NCBI GenBank assembly: GCA_009617715.1
Contig: VTFK01000027.1
Location: forward strand, 1 to 64,000
DNA: 64,000 bases
Reading direction: 5' to 3'
Source of the DNA: Plectrocnemia conspersa
Taxonomy: Eukaryota; Arthropoda; Insecta; Trichoptera; Polycentropodidae
Below the pieces are notes generated by a model. The model had not been told where the DNA came from. It ran no database searches and saw only the letters and a program-made list of their open reading frames with translations. Made by a program: the position numbers and the translations under genes. This document shows positions 48,966 to 61,234 of the stretch, piece after piece (the first letter of the stretch is position 1; every line of letters begins with the position of its first letter).

Positions 48966-51839
48966 TGATACACCGTAAGCAAAATATGAAAATAAAAAAA
49001 TGGCGTATAAAAATACAATATCATATTTTTGATCCGGTATTCTGTATGTATTCAATTGCATGAAAACGTGATATAAAATACTAATGATCCATGTGAAAAC
49101 ATAATTCACCCACATAATATACATATAGATTATATAATACATACAAGAAAATGAATAAGTAACTTCACGGGAAAATTATTTTTATCTGATAAAATGCGAG
49201 TCAAATACAAAATTTACACATTTGATATTTAATATAACAATACAATAAAAAACATTTACTCGTGGTTTTCTATAGGAAAATCATCGTTATTTTTTATTTG
49301 TACCCACCATTCATCTAATCTTTATATAACATCATATTTAATGTGTATATGCTGACATCATGAAAATATTTAAAGGGTGTCATTTTTTTTCAGTTGCTCA
49401 TAACATTTGACGATAATGATTTTCGCATAGAAGCTTATTGGTTAAAAATTGTTATCGTGTGTAAAAGTGGTGAAAATTGGCTACACATGTGTCCATCGGA
49501 ATAGTATATATATATATATATATATGGACACTAAGAAAAAGGTTCACCCGATAAAGATTTGATGCGCTTTGAAAGAGATCCAATATTTTCGTAGCGAAAA
49601 GTGGCAAATATATATTTTCTGTTATGGAATCTAGTCTTATTTTGATAACTTTTTATGAACGAAAAGTTTATGCTGTGAAGTTTTAACGATGGACATTTAA
49701 AATATTATTTTTATTGTTATAAAAATAATGAAATTGTTTTATTAAATATTTACATATGTACAAACATATATAAAAAGCCATTTGTAGCAACTCTATGTAA
49801 ACTAAAATGAAAATGGGATTTAACCGCACGAAATAAAGTTTTTTAAACCCTATTTCTATTTAACGTTTAACGCCGGAGTTTATGGAATATAATACGCAAA
49901 AAAAGAATATAGTGTAATTCCAGTAAAATATTGGATATGACTATGCATTACACGTAGCTGTAATAAATGATAAAACCGACTATAACAAAGAATCAGCGTG
50001 AAATTTAACAAATAAATCAAAAAAATCTTTATATTATGTATAAAAATGTAATTTCCCTGTAAAATAACACATATACGTCTCACATGTAGCTGTAAAATGG
50101 TAAAATATAGTATATATTATAGCAAAAAGTATAATTTTGTTATAAAATACTAAAAATGTTTTTGTAGTGATTTATTTACCATAATTTTACAGCATCTATG
50201 ATAGTTATTAAAACGACGTGTATATTTTGTAGTTTTATAATAAAAACACGTTGAAAAATTGATGATATTTGAAACTTATTCTTGCAGCAAAAAGGCTAAT
50301 TTTGGTGTACAATATAATGCAATCAAGTGTAATTGATTAAATCTTATTATATACCTTATCATCTTTCTGGTTCACAATTCATTTAATTTTTATGATGTTT
50401 CTCAATATTATTAAAAAATATATGTTTATTAAATTAATATGAACAAATTAAGGGTAGTAAACACATCCTTAGATATAATTCGTTTTATTAATCACTTCAC
50501 GAGCGCGATAATTTTATTTTTAAATGTATATAAAATGAAAATATCGTTTAATACTTTATAGCATTATAATGTTTTATTTCTCGAAAACATCGTTTGCGGT
50601 CGTAAAGTGTTTATTAACTCGCATTCTTAGACATTCTGGAAAATATTTATAATAATTAAAGATCACAAGGACTAATTTAACATAAACGTATTTTTGTTGT
50701 TATATTTTATAATTAATAATAATAACAATATTTTACGGTGAATATGATTATTCAAATGGTGAAAAAAGTTTTATATTTAATACACATTTATAATAATATA
50801 ATAAAAAAATATATAATAAAATTAGATGAACAAGGGTTCTTCTAGAACTCAATGATTATGCTATGTTGAGTTTATGTTGATGCGCGTGGAACTATTTTTG
50901 TGAACTTTAATTAGAATAAATTTAAGCCTTCTAAATAATCTTTTATGACGATGCTCGTAGAAGCTTTCTCGTTCTTGGATCTAGGTGCAAGGTTTTGAGG
51001 ATGCTTGTTCAGATCCCTTGGAAGCAAAACTACTTATTTGTGTGTGGGGAGGGGGAGAAAACAAGTCATGGGTGGAGCCCCGGTGGTGTTCCCAATAGAG
51101 CTACTAAATCACAGTAAGTGACTGCAGTATAAAAACAGTAATTTTGAATAAGGTGAAGTAAAATGGAATAATGTCTTATACCGAGGCGGCGTTTAGGCTT
51201 ATATTTTTTGGGAAAAAATAAAGTTGATCTACAATTTATCCTTTAAGATTTTCCGCAATTTATCCAGCTATCAAACAAGCATAGGTCATTTGGTCGGTAA
51301 CTGCAATTATTAGCAATAAGTTTGTAATGACTGGAAGTTAAATCTATTTATTGAAAGTCTGACTTTGATAACTTAGCAAATTTATACAAAATATTTTGTA
51401 TTTACCATTTTATACACATATATGTACTTTACATTATCTCATACATGCACTCATATACATACACCTTAATATTTATTCTTATTAGATATACACACAAAAT
51501 ATTTAATTATATTATACTAACAAAGATATAAAAATATAATAGTGCACCTTAAAGTAATTGCAAATAGATTTGTTGTAAATATGTGTTGAAAACGTAATAA
51601 ATCATATAAATTTCAGTCTTTAAGACCTACCGAACAAGTGTATTCGTTACGCCAACGTGACGATAGAATATTATGATATTGTAGATTATGTAAATATTTC
51701 TCACATCAATTATGTTCCAACTACGAAGTACAAAATACAGTTTTTAACTCGATCTTTAGAGACGATTGATTGATACGAGATGCAAACTACATATAAGTTT
51801 TTTCATATAGGGTACAAATTGTAAAATACACGTCACCAT
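48966..51839. other. AT-rich sequence, mostly featureless; GC-richer island at 50940-51110
   Basis: Contains a TA microsatellite at 49503-49525 and otherwise AT-rich unique sequence. The 50940-51110 stretch is GC-richer (TGTGTGGGGAGGGGGAGA, GGGTGGAGCCCCGGTGG). It has a short readable frame but no family I recognise. Confidence 0.45.
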
Positions 51840-52290
51840 TAGGTCAGAAAGCACCATTGTGCATGGCAAGCTCGTTGAAAAGCTGGATGGGTAATCTAAG
51901 AAAAGCATTCATAATTGTTTTTCTTATATGACGCATAGCATCGACGGATTGAAGACACCACCCACAAGCAACTTCAAAAAAATCTTAATTAAATACACGC
52001 TACGTCGAGAATGCAATAAATTATTCTCCAACTCCTTTTGCAAAAAAACATGAACACAAATATAGATACGAGCCGTATTTTCTCTTGTAAAGATATCTGA
52101 GACATTTCCTCTGAATTTTCTCTACAGACAAAGAGTTCACTACTTCGTTATACTTTTAGATAATAATGCGTTATTAGCTATTTTTTAGACGTGGCATGAC
52201 TATTTAAAGTCAAAAGTCGGGTCGTTTGCGGTAGAGTGATCGATGGGGTTGTCGGCCAAAGACAAAAGCTGTTCATTTGAAAGAGTTGTC
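51840..52290 (-). pseudogene. LINE reverse transcriptase C-terminal remnant
   Basis: On the minus strand, about 52055-52130 reads (with one or two frame changes) V-E-K-I-Q-R-K-C-L-R-Y-L-Y-K-R-K-Y-G. This corresponds to the (I/L)-E-x-(I/V)-Q-(R/K)-(R/K)-F-L-R-Y-L segment near the C-terminus of non-LTR reverse transcriptases. Further downstream a leucine-rich tail reads M-N-A-F-L-R-L-P-I-Q-L-F-N-E-L-A near 51855-51910. It has decayed, with no core RT motifs present. Confidence 0.55.
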
Positions 52291-53933
52291 AAAATTTACT
52301 AGTTTGGTTTTTCGGTATCCCAATGTGTATAAGAATTGTATTAAATAATACTATTATATATTTATATTATTAAAAATAAGACAAAAGAAAGCTTCGTTTG
52401 TAGCATTGTTTAATTTCTTGATTTCAAGATGATAAGATAATTTAATTCGTTTTTCTAAGAAAACGCCCTTTTCCTTGTGCATTTTTATGTACAAATTGGT
52501 AACGTTTCAAACGAGAATATGATTTACCATTTCGCAAAGTAAATGTTTATAGGCTGAGGAAGAAAAGCGTACATATTAAAATATTGCTTTGATCCTAAAA
52601 TTAATGTTGGAAGAAAAAGTCTCTGGTAAAGGATAACGACTGAAAGTATGAAATAAAGGGTTAAATATACAGTGTATTGTATATAGCTATTATTAACAAT
52701 TATGTATTTGTTATAAATATTAAAAAAAAAATTATTTAATATATTAAATAGCACCGATAATATCACACAATCCTTTCAAATTTGAATTCAATACCCAGCA
52801 GGAATATGCCTATTCATTCGTGTTAATACAGTAATTTCATCTGGGAATTATCACGACACATTGTGTATTAAAATCTATTCAATTTTAATTATGTATGTAT
52901 TTAAATTACATATTTTACATTGTTTTATGTATTTAGTATTTATTATGAATACATACATCGGCTGAATGCGTAGTCATAGCAAACGTTAATATTAATACCT
53001 TGAAGGTAAAATTATGTTTTTACGTAGAGAAGATTTGTAATATATAACTGAAAACGTTTTCTAAATATGAAGATGCTTAAAAAAAATAATATGTGGATAA
53101 AATTGGTATATACTACTTGAGCGCAAAAAGAGTGAATTTTATACGACAAACGAAGTAGCCTTTTCATAGTCGTTTATTAGAATAAATACGTTGAATTAAT
53201 TATCTAGACAAGAATAAGTTTTGCGGTGTACCTTTCAGAGTTAAGGATAAAGTTTTCAGCCTTAGTTATAGTTTCTTTATTTTTTTCGTTGTCTAATTCG
53301 ACTTAGAAAAGTTTGTTTATTACTTACTAAAAACATTATTATAAATAAGTAGTAATGTAATTTTATTTACTGTTTATTTTTTCGAAATGGAACTTTTATT
53401 ATTATTTTCAAGTTGTAAAACATTATTCCTTATTATATTTAAGTATATTTATACAATTCTATTTATTTTCAGATTTTTTATTATTTTTAAAATAACGTCC
53501 TGATGGTATTATTGCTACTTTTACATGTATGGTTCATTGTCGATTTGATTGGCTTTCTGTTGCTTTTCAAATGGTACGATGCTAGTAAAAAACTATTCAA
53601 ATTTTCTAACAATTATATGTCTAGAAAGTTTAGTAAAATGCCGTTTAAATTCGCACGTATGTTTTATATCAAATAACTTCTCCAATTAAATTTTACTCGT
53701 CATAGAAAAGTTATCTTATGTGTTTGAATAATAGTACATTGAAACCATTCAATAAATTTAAAGCTAAGTTTAAAATTGAATGTATGAATTTATGTATTAT
53801 TTTTATATATACTCACAGATAATATTAAAAAAAAAACTTATAGCGGGGTTCATAATGCGTTGATATTAAAATTATGTATGATGTGATCAATAATTTATTT
53901 TCATATTTAGAAACATGATAGTTTTGTCTTTAA
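52291..53933. other. AT-rich sequence, nothing recognised
   Basis: No exon, RNA gene or transposon end that I can support between the LINE fragment and the piggyBac-type MITE. The 80-codon minus-strand frame at 52524-52766 is AT-driven. Confidence 0.5.
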
Positions 53934-54569
53934 CCCTTAAATGCATGGTGTTACAAACATGCAACAATTTCTTTAAGCGCTTATAACTCAGTCTACATTC
54001 AATAAAGAAACTCTATTGCATAGTGTTACATATGTGTAACAAATACCGAGCCATTATGTTTTCAAATTATTCCAATAGATGTCTCTGTACGCGTGATAAT
54101 GCTATTTAAAAAAAATTCGTTGGGTGCAGATGTGTCACATTTTTAGGAATTTCAAAATTTGTGAATATAAAATGAAATAAAAAAATAAAATTAATTTATA
54201 TACTCCAAAAAGGTTAGACTACCATTGTTTATTTAATTTTGATTTATATTTTTTGTAATAGTTGCATAAAATAAACAAAACATGCAGTTGTAGACACTGG
54301 CCCATATTGAATAAGAAGAGGAACATATGCAAAATGGCGAAATTCAATGGAATTTCACAAACAAAGTGTGAAAAATGTGTTGTGGTCTTATGTTTTAATA
54401 ATAAGAAAAATTGTTTTTACTTTTAATATATTTTGTTCGCGTTCTGCATGATGTTGAATATTTAGAACAAGCATTTTTTTATTAATATAATACACAAATA
54501 AGCCTAAATATTCTTTAAAATATCAGCCTAATTTTATTTTTGAATTTGGAAAAATCATGCATTTATGGG
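53934..54569. mobile_element. piggyBac-type MITE, 636 bp, TTAA target duplication
   Basis: Left end CCCTTAAATGCATG and right end CATGCATTTATGGG are inverted with one mismatch. The element is flanked on both sides by TTAA (53930-53933 and 54570-54573). CCC-starting terminal repeats at TTAA are diagnostic of the piggyBac superfamily. It has no transposase frame, so it is non-autonomous. Confidence 0.92.
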
Positions 54570-55238
54570 TTAAAATAATTTTTCCATAAACGACGTATTT
54601 GTCCCGCATAAAAACAGTTAACGTGTTCTGTACTTTATGGTTATACATCTTTGAGCTTATAATACATTAACCTATGAGTCGTGACCTAAAATTATGTAAT
54701 AATTTCCCTATATTACTCTGAAGTTAGATGGGTGTCTCGTGAATAAAACCTTTAGGGGTTCTATCAATAAGCATTGAAATTGATTTTTGACCAAGGAAAA
54801 TCACCCTCTCGTCTCAATATTTTTCTATTCAAAGTGGATTCTATAAGCAGCTTATCTTTCAGATATTTTCATTTCAAAATTAACAACGCAATCATAATCC
54901 TATCGAATTAGATGAAGAGATAACTTACTTCAAAGGTAAGCGAAAAATACGGAAGAAAAAGTGAAAGAAAATTAACTTTCTCTTTTCCGACCCTTAATCA
55001 AGTAAAATAAAAGTATTAATTTAGCCGACATATAAAAAAATTATCAGACATTTAAAAAATATATTTAATAAATAAATCGATACCTTCAAGTATAATTTAG
55101 TAACTAGGTACAGTTTGTATTTTTAAGTCTAGTAGTATTAATGATATACATATGCATACATAGATTATGTACTGTACATACAATTTTTTTTTTTTTTATT
55201 ACAAATTTCCATTGTATTCGTTGACAAGCGTTACCTCA

Positions 55239-55278
55239 AAGCGTTAGTAAGTAACAACTAAGTTACTCACTAACGCTT
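55239..55278. repeat. hairpin, 17-bp stem with one mismatch
   Basis: AAGCGTTAGTAAGTAAC (55239-55255) is inverted at 55262-55278 with a single mismatch and a 6-nt loop. Another AAGCGTTAC lies just upstream (near 55226). Confidence 0.75.
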
Positions 55279-55429
55279 ATATGTAACTATAAATATTTTT
55301 TTCTTTTATTCATTTATGAAACGTAATCGCTCGGAAAATCAGCTAAAGACAATTAGGTCATGAAAGATAGTATTCTCAAATATCAATAGATAAAAAAATA
55401 CGTTTTATTAGCATTTATATGGTTTGATC

Positions 55430-55975
55430 AACATTAATCTCAAACTGCATACGTACTACATGTTCACGTTTATTGAATGTACCTGGTTTATTTGCAATTC
55501 GAGTAACGTATATGTGCATTAAATCGGAAGCAATGATAATGTTTATGTATTAGAAAATGAAAAACTCACTTTTCGACCTCGGAGCCTGTCGACGGGAATT
55601 CAAAATTTGAAGATCTCATTACGAAGATTGTGTTATGATTGTTTATCTAGTTTAATCAATGTATTCTTATAATCCTTACACTTTATGTATATATTTCATG
55701 TTCATAGTTATAACATACCTAATTTGCAATCCGAATATTTATATTCAGTCAAATCGAACGTCGCGTAGCAAACTTTTATTAATAATAAATAATAATTATT
55801 TAAAACTGTTGTCACGGCACTGTCGGCCATCTTGTTTTATATTTGAATGCTTGTTTTTCATTGGTCGACAACAAAAGAATACATTAGCAGAGACTCGAAA
55901 ATCATCGTGCCAACTCTATTTTATTTTTATTAAATATTATTAATTTTATTTCCTTTGTTTACATGTATTATTATC
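55430..55975 (-). repeat. unidentified interspersed repeat, copy A (inverted relative to 61235-61985)
   Basis: Its reverse complement matches 61235-61985 nearly throughout. Shared words include GTGACAACAGTTTTAAATAA, TTATAACTATGA, TAGATAAACAATCATAA, CAATCTTCGTAATGA, ATCTTCAAATTTTGAATTCC, GGCTCCGAGG, AAAAGTGAGTTTTT and TTGCAAATAAA. No terminal repeat, tail or coding frame was identified, so the class is unknown. The 94-codon frame at 55659-55943 lies inside and is not supported as a gene. Confidence 0.85.
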
Positions 55976-56278
55976 ATACAAAGCGATACGATTTACAAAG
56001 TAGAAGATTGAGCATATAAAGTTATGCGCGTCCGGAAGCGGAAGCGGCTTGGAACAATTATATTATAGATAAGGTACAATGATTGTTTTTAATATTTATT
56101 CCTTAGATTTTTTTAAACAAATACAAAAAGTTGGTGACATATAGAATTTATATTAAATTAGTAGTTCGAGAAAAAAACAATAAGTTAGGGTAGCCAATAA
56201 ACCCCACCAGCACGGATGAGTTTTAAATGAGCGTCTGACGTTTCTAAGCATCTCACGAGTCACTCTTCATCCTCATTA

Positions 56279-56465
56279 GGCCGGTTTCACACGTGAAGGA
56301 TGGATTCACCCGGCACCGGGCCGGTGCCGTGTAGTGGGGATGGTGTTGTATGGGCTAGTACTTACCATTTCAGACATGCTGGACGAATCCATTCGGAACC
56401 GGCCCGACGCTGCCCATACAACACAACCCCCACTACAAATCCATCCGGCACGTGTGAAACCGGCC
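56279..56465. mobile_element. Harbinger-type MITE, 187 bp, TTA target duplication
   Basis: Ends GGCCGGTTTCACACGTG and CACGTGTGAAACCGGCC are perfect inverted copies. Flanking TTA trinucleotides (56276-56278 and 56466-56468) give the 3-bp TWA duplication typical of PIF/Harbinger. Subterminal inverted blocks (TAGTGGGG... and TTGTATGGG...) make most of the element self-complementary. The 61-codon frame crossing it is not a gene. Confidence 0.92.
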
Positions 56466-57619
56466 TTATAATCTGTATATTTTAAAGTATGTATTTAAAA
56501 TATGTTTATATATATTGTCAAGTGATGATCAAATGTGTAATAAATAAAACATGGATGATATATTGACGATATGTATTAGAATGATAATATAATAATCAAT
56601 TGGTCACATAAAAAAATTAAAAGCGGTAATCATAAACATAAAGAAACTAATTCATTATAATTTATAATCATAATAAAGATAATAATAATAAAAATGATAA
56701 TCATTATAATACAAAAATATATATTGCAATGTAAAAAATTCGCAGCAAACTTTTGTCGTTTCGACGTAATAAAGTACCATTAGTGCACGCATCATATTAT
56801 TATCGCCCATAAGCACTTATTGCTTATATTGATTGTTCAAACTTAGTTTCTATAATGTTGAGCACATATAAAGTTTCAAAATCAAAACAGGTTTATAAAT
56901 TAATATGTTATTTTCTAGTGAAATATTTTCAATATTGATAGAAACATAATATATTAGTTATTTATTATATAAAAAAAATAGCTCATTTTTTCTCGTAATA
57001 AAAACATATTCTATATTTACATTATTCTATATTTATTTTACAATTGTGCGATTTTTTCTTAGAAGTTCGGGTTATAGTTCCAATATCATATTTAGGGTTC
57101 GCTGTTCGCCTATGAGGAGGATAAAATATTGCTAGTTTTTTGTAACGGGTTTATAATATAAATTAACCTTTAGTTAGTTCAGTATATAAACATACTTAAT
57201 ATAACTAATTATCCTGAAGTGTTTGTGATAATATAATAATAAAATAATAAATGTATAAAATAAAATAATATAATAATAAAATAATAAATAATAATAAATG
57301 ATAATTATACAATTAAAATGATGTACTAGTTGTCGGTATCTCACTGTCGTTACTACTACATAATAAACTGTATTTATTATTTTAATAAATAGAAATATTA
57401 TCGATACATTTTACAAACGTATGCTAGACTTATTTCGTTGGTGTAATACATTTAATGGTTTATTAGATATTAGCATTTAAAATACGTTTTTTTGGCTAGC
57501 TGTATATATTTTTATTATTAAATGTAGAAAATATAAAATATTTTTAATTAAGGGTATAATAAATAATATGAAATAATAAATGTTTAAAATAATGTGATAT
57601 ATTTATAAAAATCCATATT

Positions 57620-57625
57620 TTTATT
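57620..57625 (-). promoter_or_regulatory. polyadenylation signal AATAAA for the fucosyltransferase gene
   Basis: AATAAA on the minus strand starting only a few bases after the TGA stop, so a very short 3' UTR is possible. More AT-rich hexamer-like sites follow downstream. Confidence 0.5.
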
Positions 57626-57628
57626 GAC

Positions 57629-58822
57629 TCATAAATTTTGATAAATATGAAATTTTTCTCTGCTAAAATTTTTAATTGTTCTGCAAATATTTTTTTCTCT
57701 AGTCCCATGCCACCACTCCGCTAAGTGCTGATACGATTTTTTATATTTGCCATGTAGTATTTTGCAAAGCTTACAAAACGAAGGCACAATACCGACGACC
57801 TCATTAGACGGCTTATAATATTTTTTCCACCAAAAATATTTGACATATTCTTCAGGTTCGCTTATTAAACGTTTCATTTTGTTAGCCAGCTCGATCACAG
57901 ATATATTACTAGCATCTATGTACGAATCTGGAGGTAAATATCTAGTCAAATTCGAAGCGCTCAATACAACAGGTACCGTGTCGTATCTGTATGCATTCAT
58001 AACCTTTTCAGTTATGTAATCATCGCAGAGAGAATTTTCAAAAGATAGATAAAAATAGTAGTCGTTTTTGAGCATTTCGAAGCAGTGTTTATCGCCCCTG
58101 GAGCACTTAAGTGGTCCGCAGTTTCCATAAACGTCAACGTTTATGTGCTTCTGGAGCGCTCTCACAACGAATTCTCTTTTACTGTACGTTCGACAATTTG
58201 AACTGAACAACGCCACTGCTTTTGATTTTCCTTTCGATATATTTAAATATTGTTGAGTTTGTTCCAAATCGATGTTTTTCCATCTAGGATTGGACGAAGG
58301 CGCTACTATATTGCGTTCGAAATCAGTGAAGTAAAAATATGGCAGGTGTATGTCAGAGTCGATGCGTGGTGTGATCGTCATGTTGAAGAAATTATCAAAC
58401 CTCGTATCTACTGGTCTGTTTAACGGTGACTCCATGGATAGGTAAATATAAATCTGATTCGGTGAACGATCCGTAATGTTGAATGACGAGAGTGAAAATT
58501 CCGGTCCATGGAACAGCAGAGCGTCGAATTGATTGAAAGGTAGCAATCGTCTATCATATGTCAAAATGCAATTTGTGTACTCGCATCCGTGATCGGCGAA
58601 AACATTATTGCCAAGTCCGAAGTAGTAATCTTTTTGGCTGAAAAACGAGTTCCATAAAAGGATCACTTTAGTGGATCGTTGTACCTCTTGCGTGGTCGTT
58701 CTTGTATCACTAATATGAGGTTCTCTTTGGTTGCTTAGCCACATTAATATATTGACAAGGAAATATGAGGCAACTGCCAACACAACAAATTTGTTACAAG
58801 CGCACTGATTAAACACCCACAT
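57629..58822 (-). CDS. alpha-1,3-fucosyltransferase (GT10), single exon
   Basis: 397 codons from ATG (58822) to TGA. The frame is open upstream to an in-frame TGA near 58928 but has no other ATG (only a GTG at 58897), so 58822 is the start. GT10 enzymes transfer fucose from GDP-fucose to N- or O-glycans in the Golgi. A short cytosolic tail is followed by one membrane segment (about 12-28, type II anchor). The stem and N-terminal GT10 domain follow (about 52-165; D-S-D-I at 155-158 matches the family's R-x-D-S-D). The catalytic C-terminal domain comes next: V-A-L-F-S-S-N-C (203-210), D-V-Y-G-N-C-G (230-236), and Y-Y-F-Y-L-S-F-E-N-S at 255-264. It continues D-Y-I-T-E-K (268-273), V-P-V-V (283-286) and L-P-P-D-S-Y-I-D (297-304), the nucleotide-sugar signature. 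Sequons are at N116, N147, N194, N291 and others. Full length and intact, so probably functional. Confidence 0.93.
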   Translation of the reverse strand: MWVFNQCACNKFVVLAVASYFLVNILMWLSNQREPHISDTRTTTQEVQRSTKVILLWNSFFSQKDYYFGLGNNVFADHGCEYTNCILTYDRRLLPFNQFDALLFHGPEFSLSSFNITDRSPNQIYIYLSMESPLNRPVDTRFDNFFNMTITPRIDSDIHLPYFYFTDFERNIVAPSSNPRWKNIDLEQTQQYLNISKGKSKAVALFSSNCRTYSKREFVVRALQKHINVDVYGNCGPLKCSRGDKHCFEMLKNDYYFYLSFENSLCDDYITEKVMNAYRYDTVPVVLSASNLTRYLPPDSYIDASNISVIELANKMKRLISEPEEYVKYFWWKKYYKPSNEVVGIVPSFCKLCKILHGKYKKSYQHLAEWWHGTREKNICRTIKNFSREKFHIYQNL

Positions 58823-59041
58823 GGTGTGTTGCAATTTAGAAATGTCTAAAAAGTTGATGCTAACACATTGGAAAACGCTAGCGAGATACGACTTCACAAA
58901 GTGGGTTAAAAAAGTGACTGACTCGCTGAATCAATATTGTTGAACAGCATTTATTAATAACGTTTGCGATAAATGCTTAAACATACCTCCATTATCTTTA
59001 TGATGTCGTATTCCGTTGTAATATACATTGGTCAACCGAGA
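58823..59041 (-). promoter_or_regulatory. fucosyltransferase 5' region, possible short 5' UTR intron
   Basis: On the minus strand, ATGGAG-GTATGT near 58990 resembles a splice donor, and TTGATTCAG near 58927 a splice acceptor, giving an intron of about 60 nt. Splicing there would not join in frame to the fucosyltransferase frame, so it would be 5' UTR only, if real. No TATA box stood out. Confidence 0.3.
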
Positions 59042-61234
59042 GAAGCTTAAGATTTAAATTTAATATTAAGATCATTATGAGTAATATTAAACCACTAAAA
59101 ATAAATTGTTTCTTATAAATAATTTGTATCTCAATTTATATTTGTTATTCAAAGCTGAAAATTATATTAAATATATGTTTTTAAGATTGTTTATCAAAAA
59201 ATAATAAAGCTACAGTATCAGTGTATTCAAGAAAAGAAAAATAGCCCAATCTGTAATATACAATACTTACTTAAATCCCAGCGGCTTACTCGTAAATTTA
59301 GAAATCGGTGTAGTAAACGCAGAGTCGAAATTTGCGTAATAAAATCCACTTTATTATCATTATCCATTTGAGTGCCACTTAACTTTTTCATAAAGAGATC
59401 AAAATTGCCATGATTTTTTTTTATAAAATAGGTTGGTATGTATAAAAATCAATAGCTTTTTGAAATATTTAAATATTACTGTTTATGTATGTATACATAT
59501 ATCTGATAAATTTAAGACTATGATATAATTTTCGATATTACAATTGCTCGGCAATATAAAAGCTGCGTCCCTCTGGGACTTTAAAGTCTTATTTTTATTT
59601 AATTTAAATCAAACTAGATTGGCAGATGATTTAAAATATTGTAAAACAGTCCTCGGAATTACGTGATTAATTAGCTCCCAAGGTTTTTGTGAAGTAAAAA
59701 ATAGCGCTAGTCGACCAAATCGTTTATTTTAAAGAATAGGGGAAAGTGAAGTAGTTAAACAAACATACACTGAAAGAAAATAAAACGTAAAATAAATTTT
59801 TATTACATACTTTGTACTTAAATGAATGTACATACATTTAAGTACAAAGTACGCATTATAATATGTATATTCTGTTTATCTTAAAGGAGTCACTTTAAGG
59901 TTTATCTGTTTCGTCATTAGTCACAAGTAAAAAATAAATGACAACTTTGGGTGTACGCCTAAATTTGCTCTAAAGTACAAGATATACGTTCGATGTACTT
60001 ATCATTATTCATTTCTATATTTTAAACAAACTAAGAGAAATTATGAGTGTAATTATATTTTTTTATGTTGAAATAGTGATTGTTTGATCTAGTTTCTTGT
60101 TCATTTTGACTAGTTCGCTAATAATATCGTCAACTTCTTCGGTTTGCATATTATCCAGAAGCAAATATGGGACTAGCTTATCCCATTTGAAATTTTAAAA
60201 TTTCACTCTGAGCATTATCTATATTTTTAATAGCTTTTTTAATTCATACTTTTTTTAGAATTTCCTTATCGATTTTATATTTTGTCTATTAACTGTCTGT
60301 CTAAATGCGATCGGTTTGCAATATAAACCCCCTTATAGAAATGTTTCCTATAGCGTTTGCGACAGTCCCTCCTATAGCGTTCCCCCGTATAGCGTACTTT
60401 TTGTTACTGTTTGTCTCTTGACTTCGCTAGACGTATTCTGTGAAAGGCGAAACGCTGCCGCTCTATAACATACCGGGGATATACATCACATTACAGTAAG
60501 AAAATATTTATTTTTGTTTAGCTATGGAAAAAAAATATGATCAAGCAAATCAATGTACACGTTTTTTAATACATTATGTAAACACTTTTCAGGGGGCTTT
60601 AACCATTCTGATTTCTTATAATAAAATTATTTAATTATATAATACATATCTACCCTATTACAAATCTAAAAAAATATTAATAAATCATAAATATATTTAG
60701 ATATTATGATATAAAACATTTTATATCTAACATTAAAATCTTATTGCATTTAAAATAATACGTAATCTTTTCCAACTTAGCTAATTTTTTATTTCAAAAT
60801 TTAAATGCAAATTTGTTTAATCATCAAAATTTCTTCAAAAATTTGTTTAATCATACATGCTCTTTGGTTAGATTTCTATATAACAGTTTTTTTAAAAGTA
60901 GATGCATAAAAACTGTATTTGATAGTGGCAATTGTCTGCGGCGTTCAAAGGGGTTTCTATGACAATACGTTCTACTTCCAGGGACAACGGTTGTTCACAA
61001 CTCCGTAATTGCTTTTTTTCCGACTACAAGACATTAACACATCTCGTCATGCACAATTACATTAGCTGTATAGGACGGTCTTTCGCGTATAATTAATTGG
61101 CTTCGTGGAATTTCCAGACTCCCACAATTAAAAAAGGATCAGAGTCTTATTTTTCTATCTGGCGAAAGCGACCATTAATTTTATACTATGAATTTTGTAT
61201 TTACTTTTTATCAATTGAAATATTAGTGTTTAAC
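59042..61234. other. AT-rich intergenic sequence with one inverted repeat and a possible decayed MITE
   Basis: No gene recognised. 59809-59850 is listed separately. Around 60320-60490 words such as CCTATAGCGTT and CCCCGTATAGCGTAC resemble internal sequence of Tigger-type elements, but no matched terminal repeats were found. Confidence 0.45.
59809..59850. repeat. 42-bp near-perfect palindrome
   Basis: ACTTTGTACTTAAATG at 59809-59824 is exactly inverted at 59835-59850; the centre TGTACA is also self-complementary, with only a single mismatched pair overall. Spacer-free, so cruciform-capable. Confidence 0.85.

Noticed and set aside
50940..51110. GC-richer island read as a possible exon
   Set aside because: No splice sites in phase and no recognisable domain.
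60300..60490. TATAGCG-rich block considered as a third Tigger-family MITE
   Set aside because: Internal words are suggestive, but no matching terminal inverted repeats or TA-flanked CAGT ends were found.
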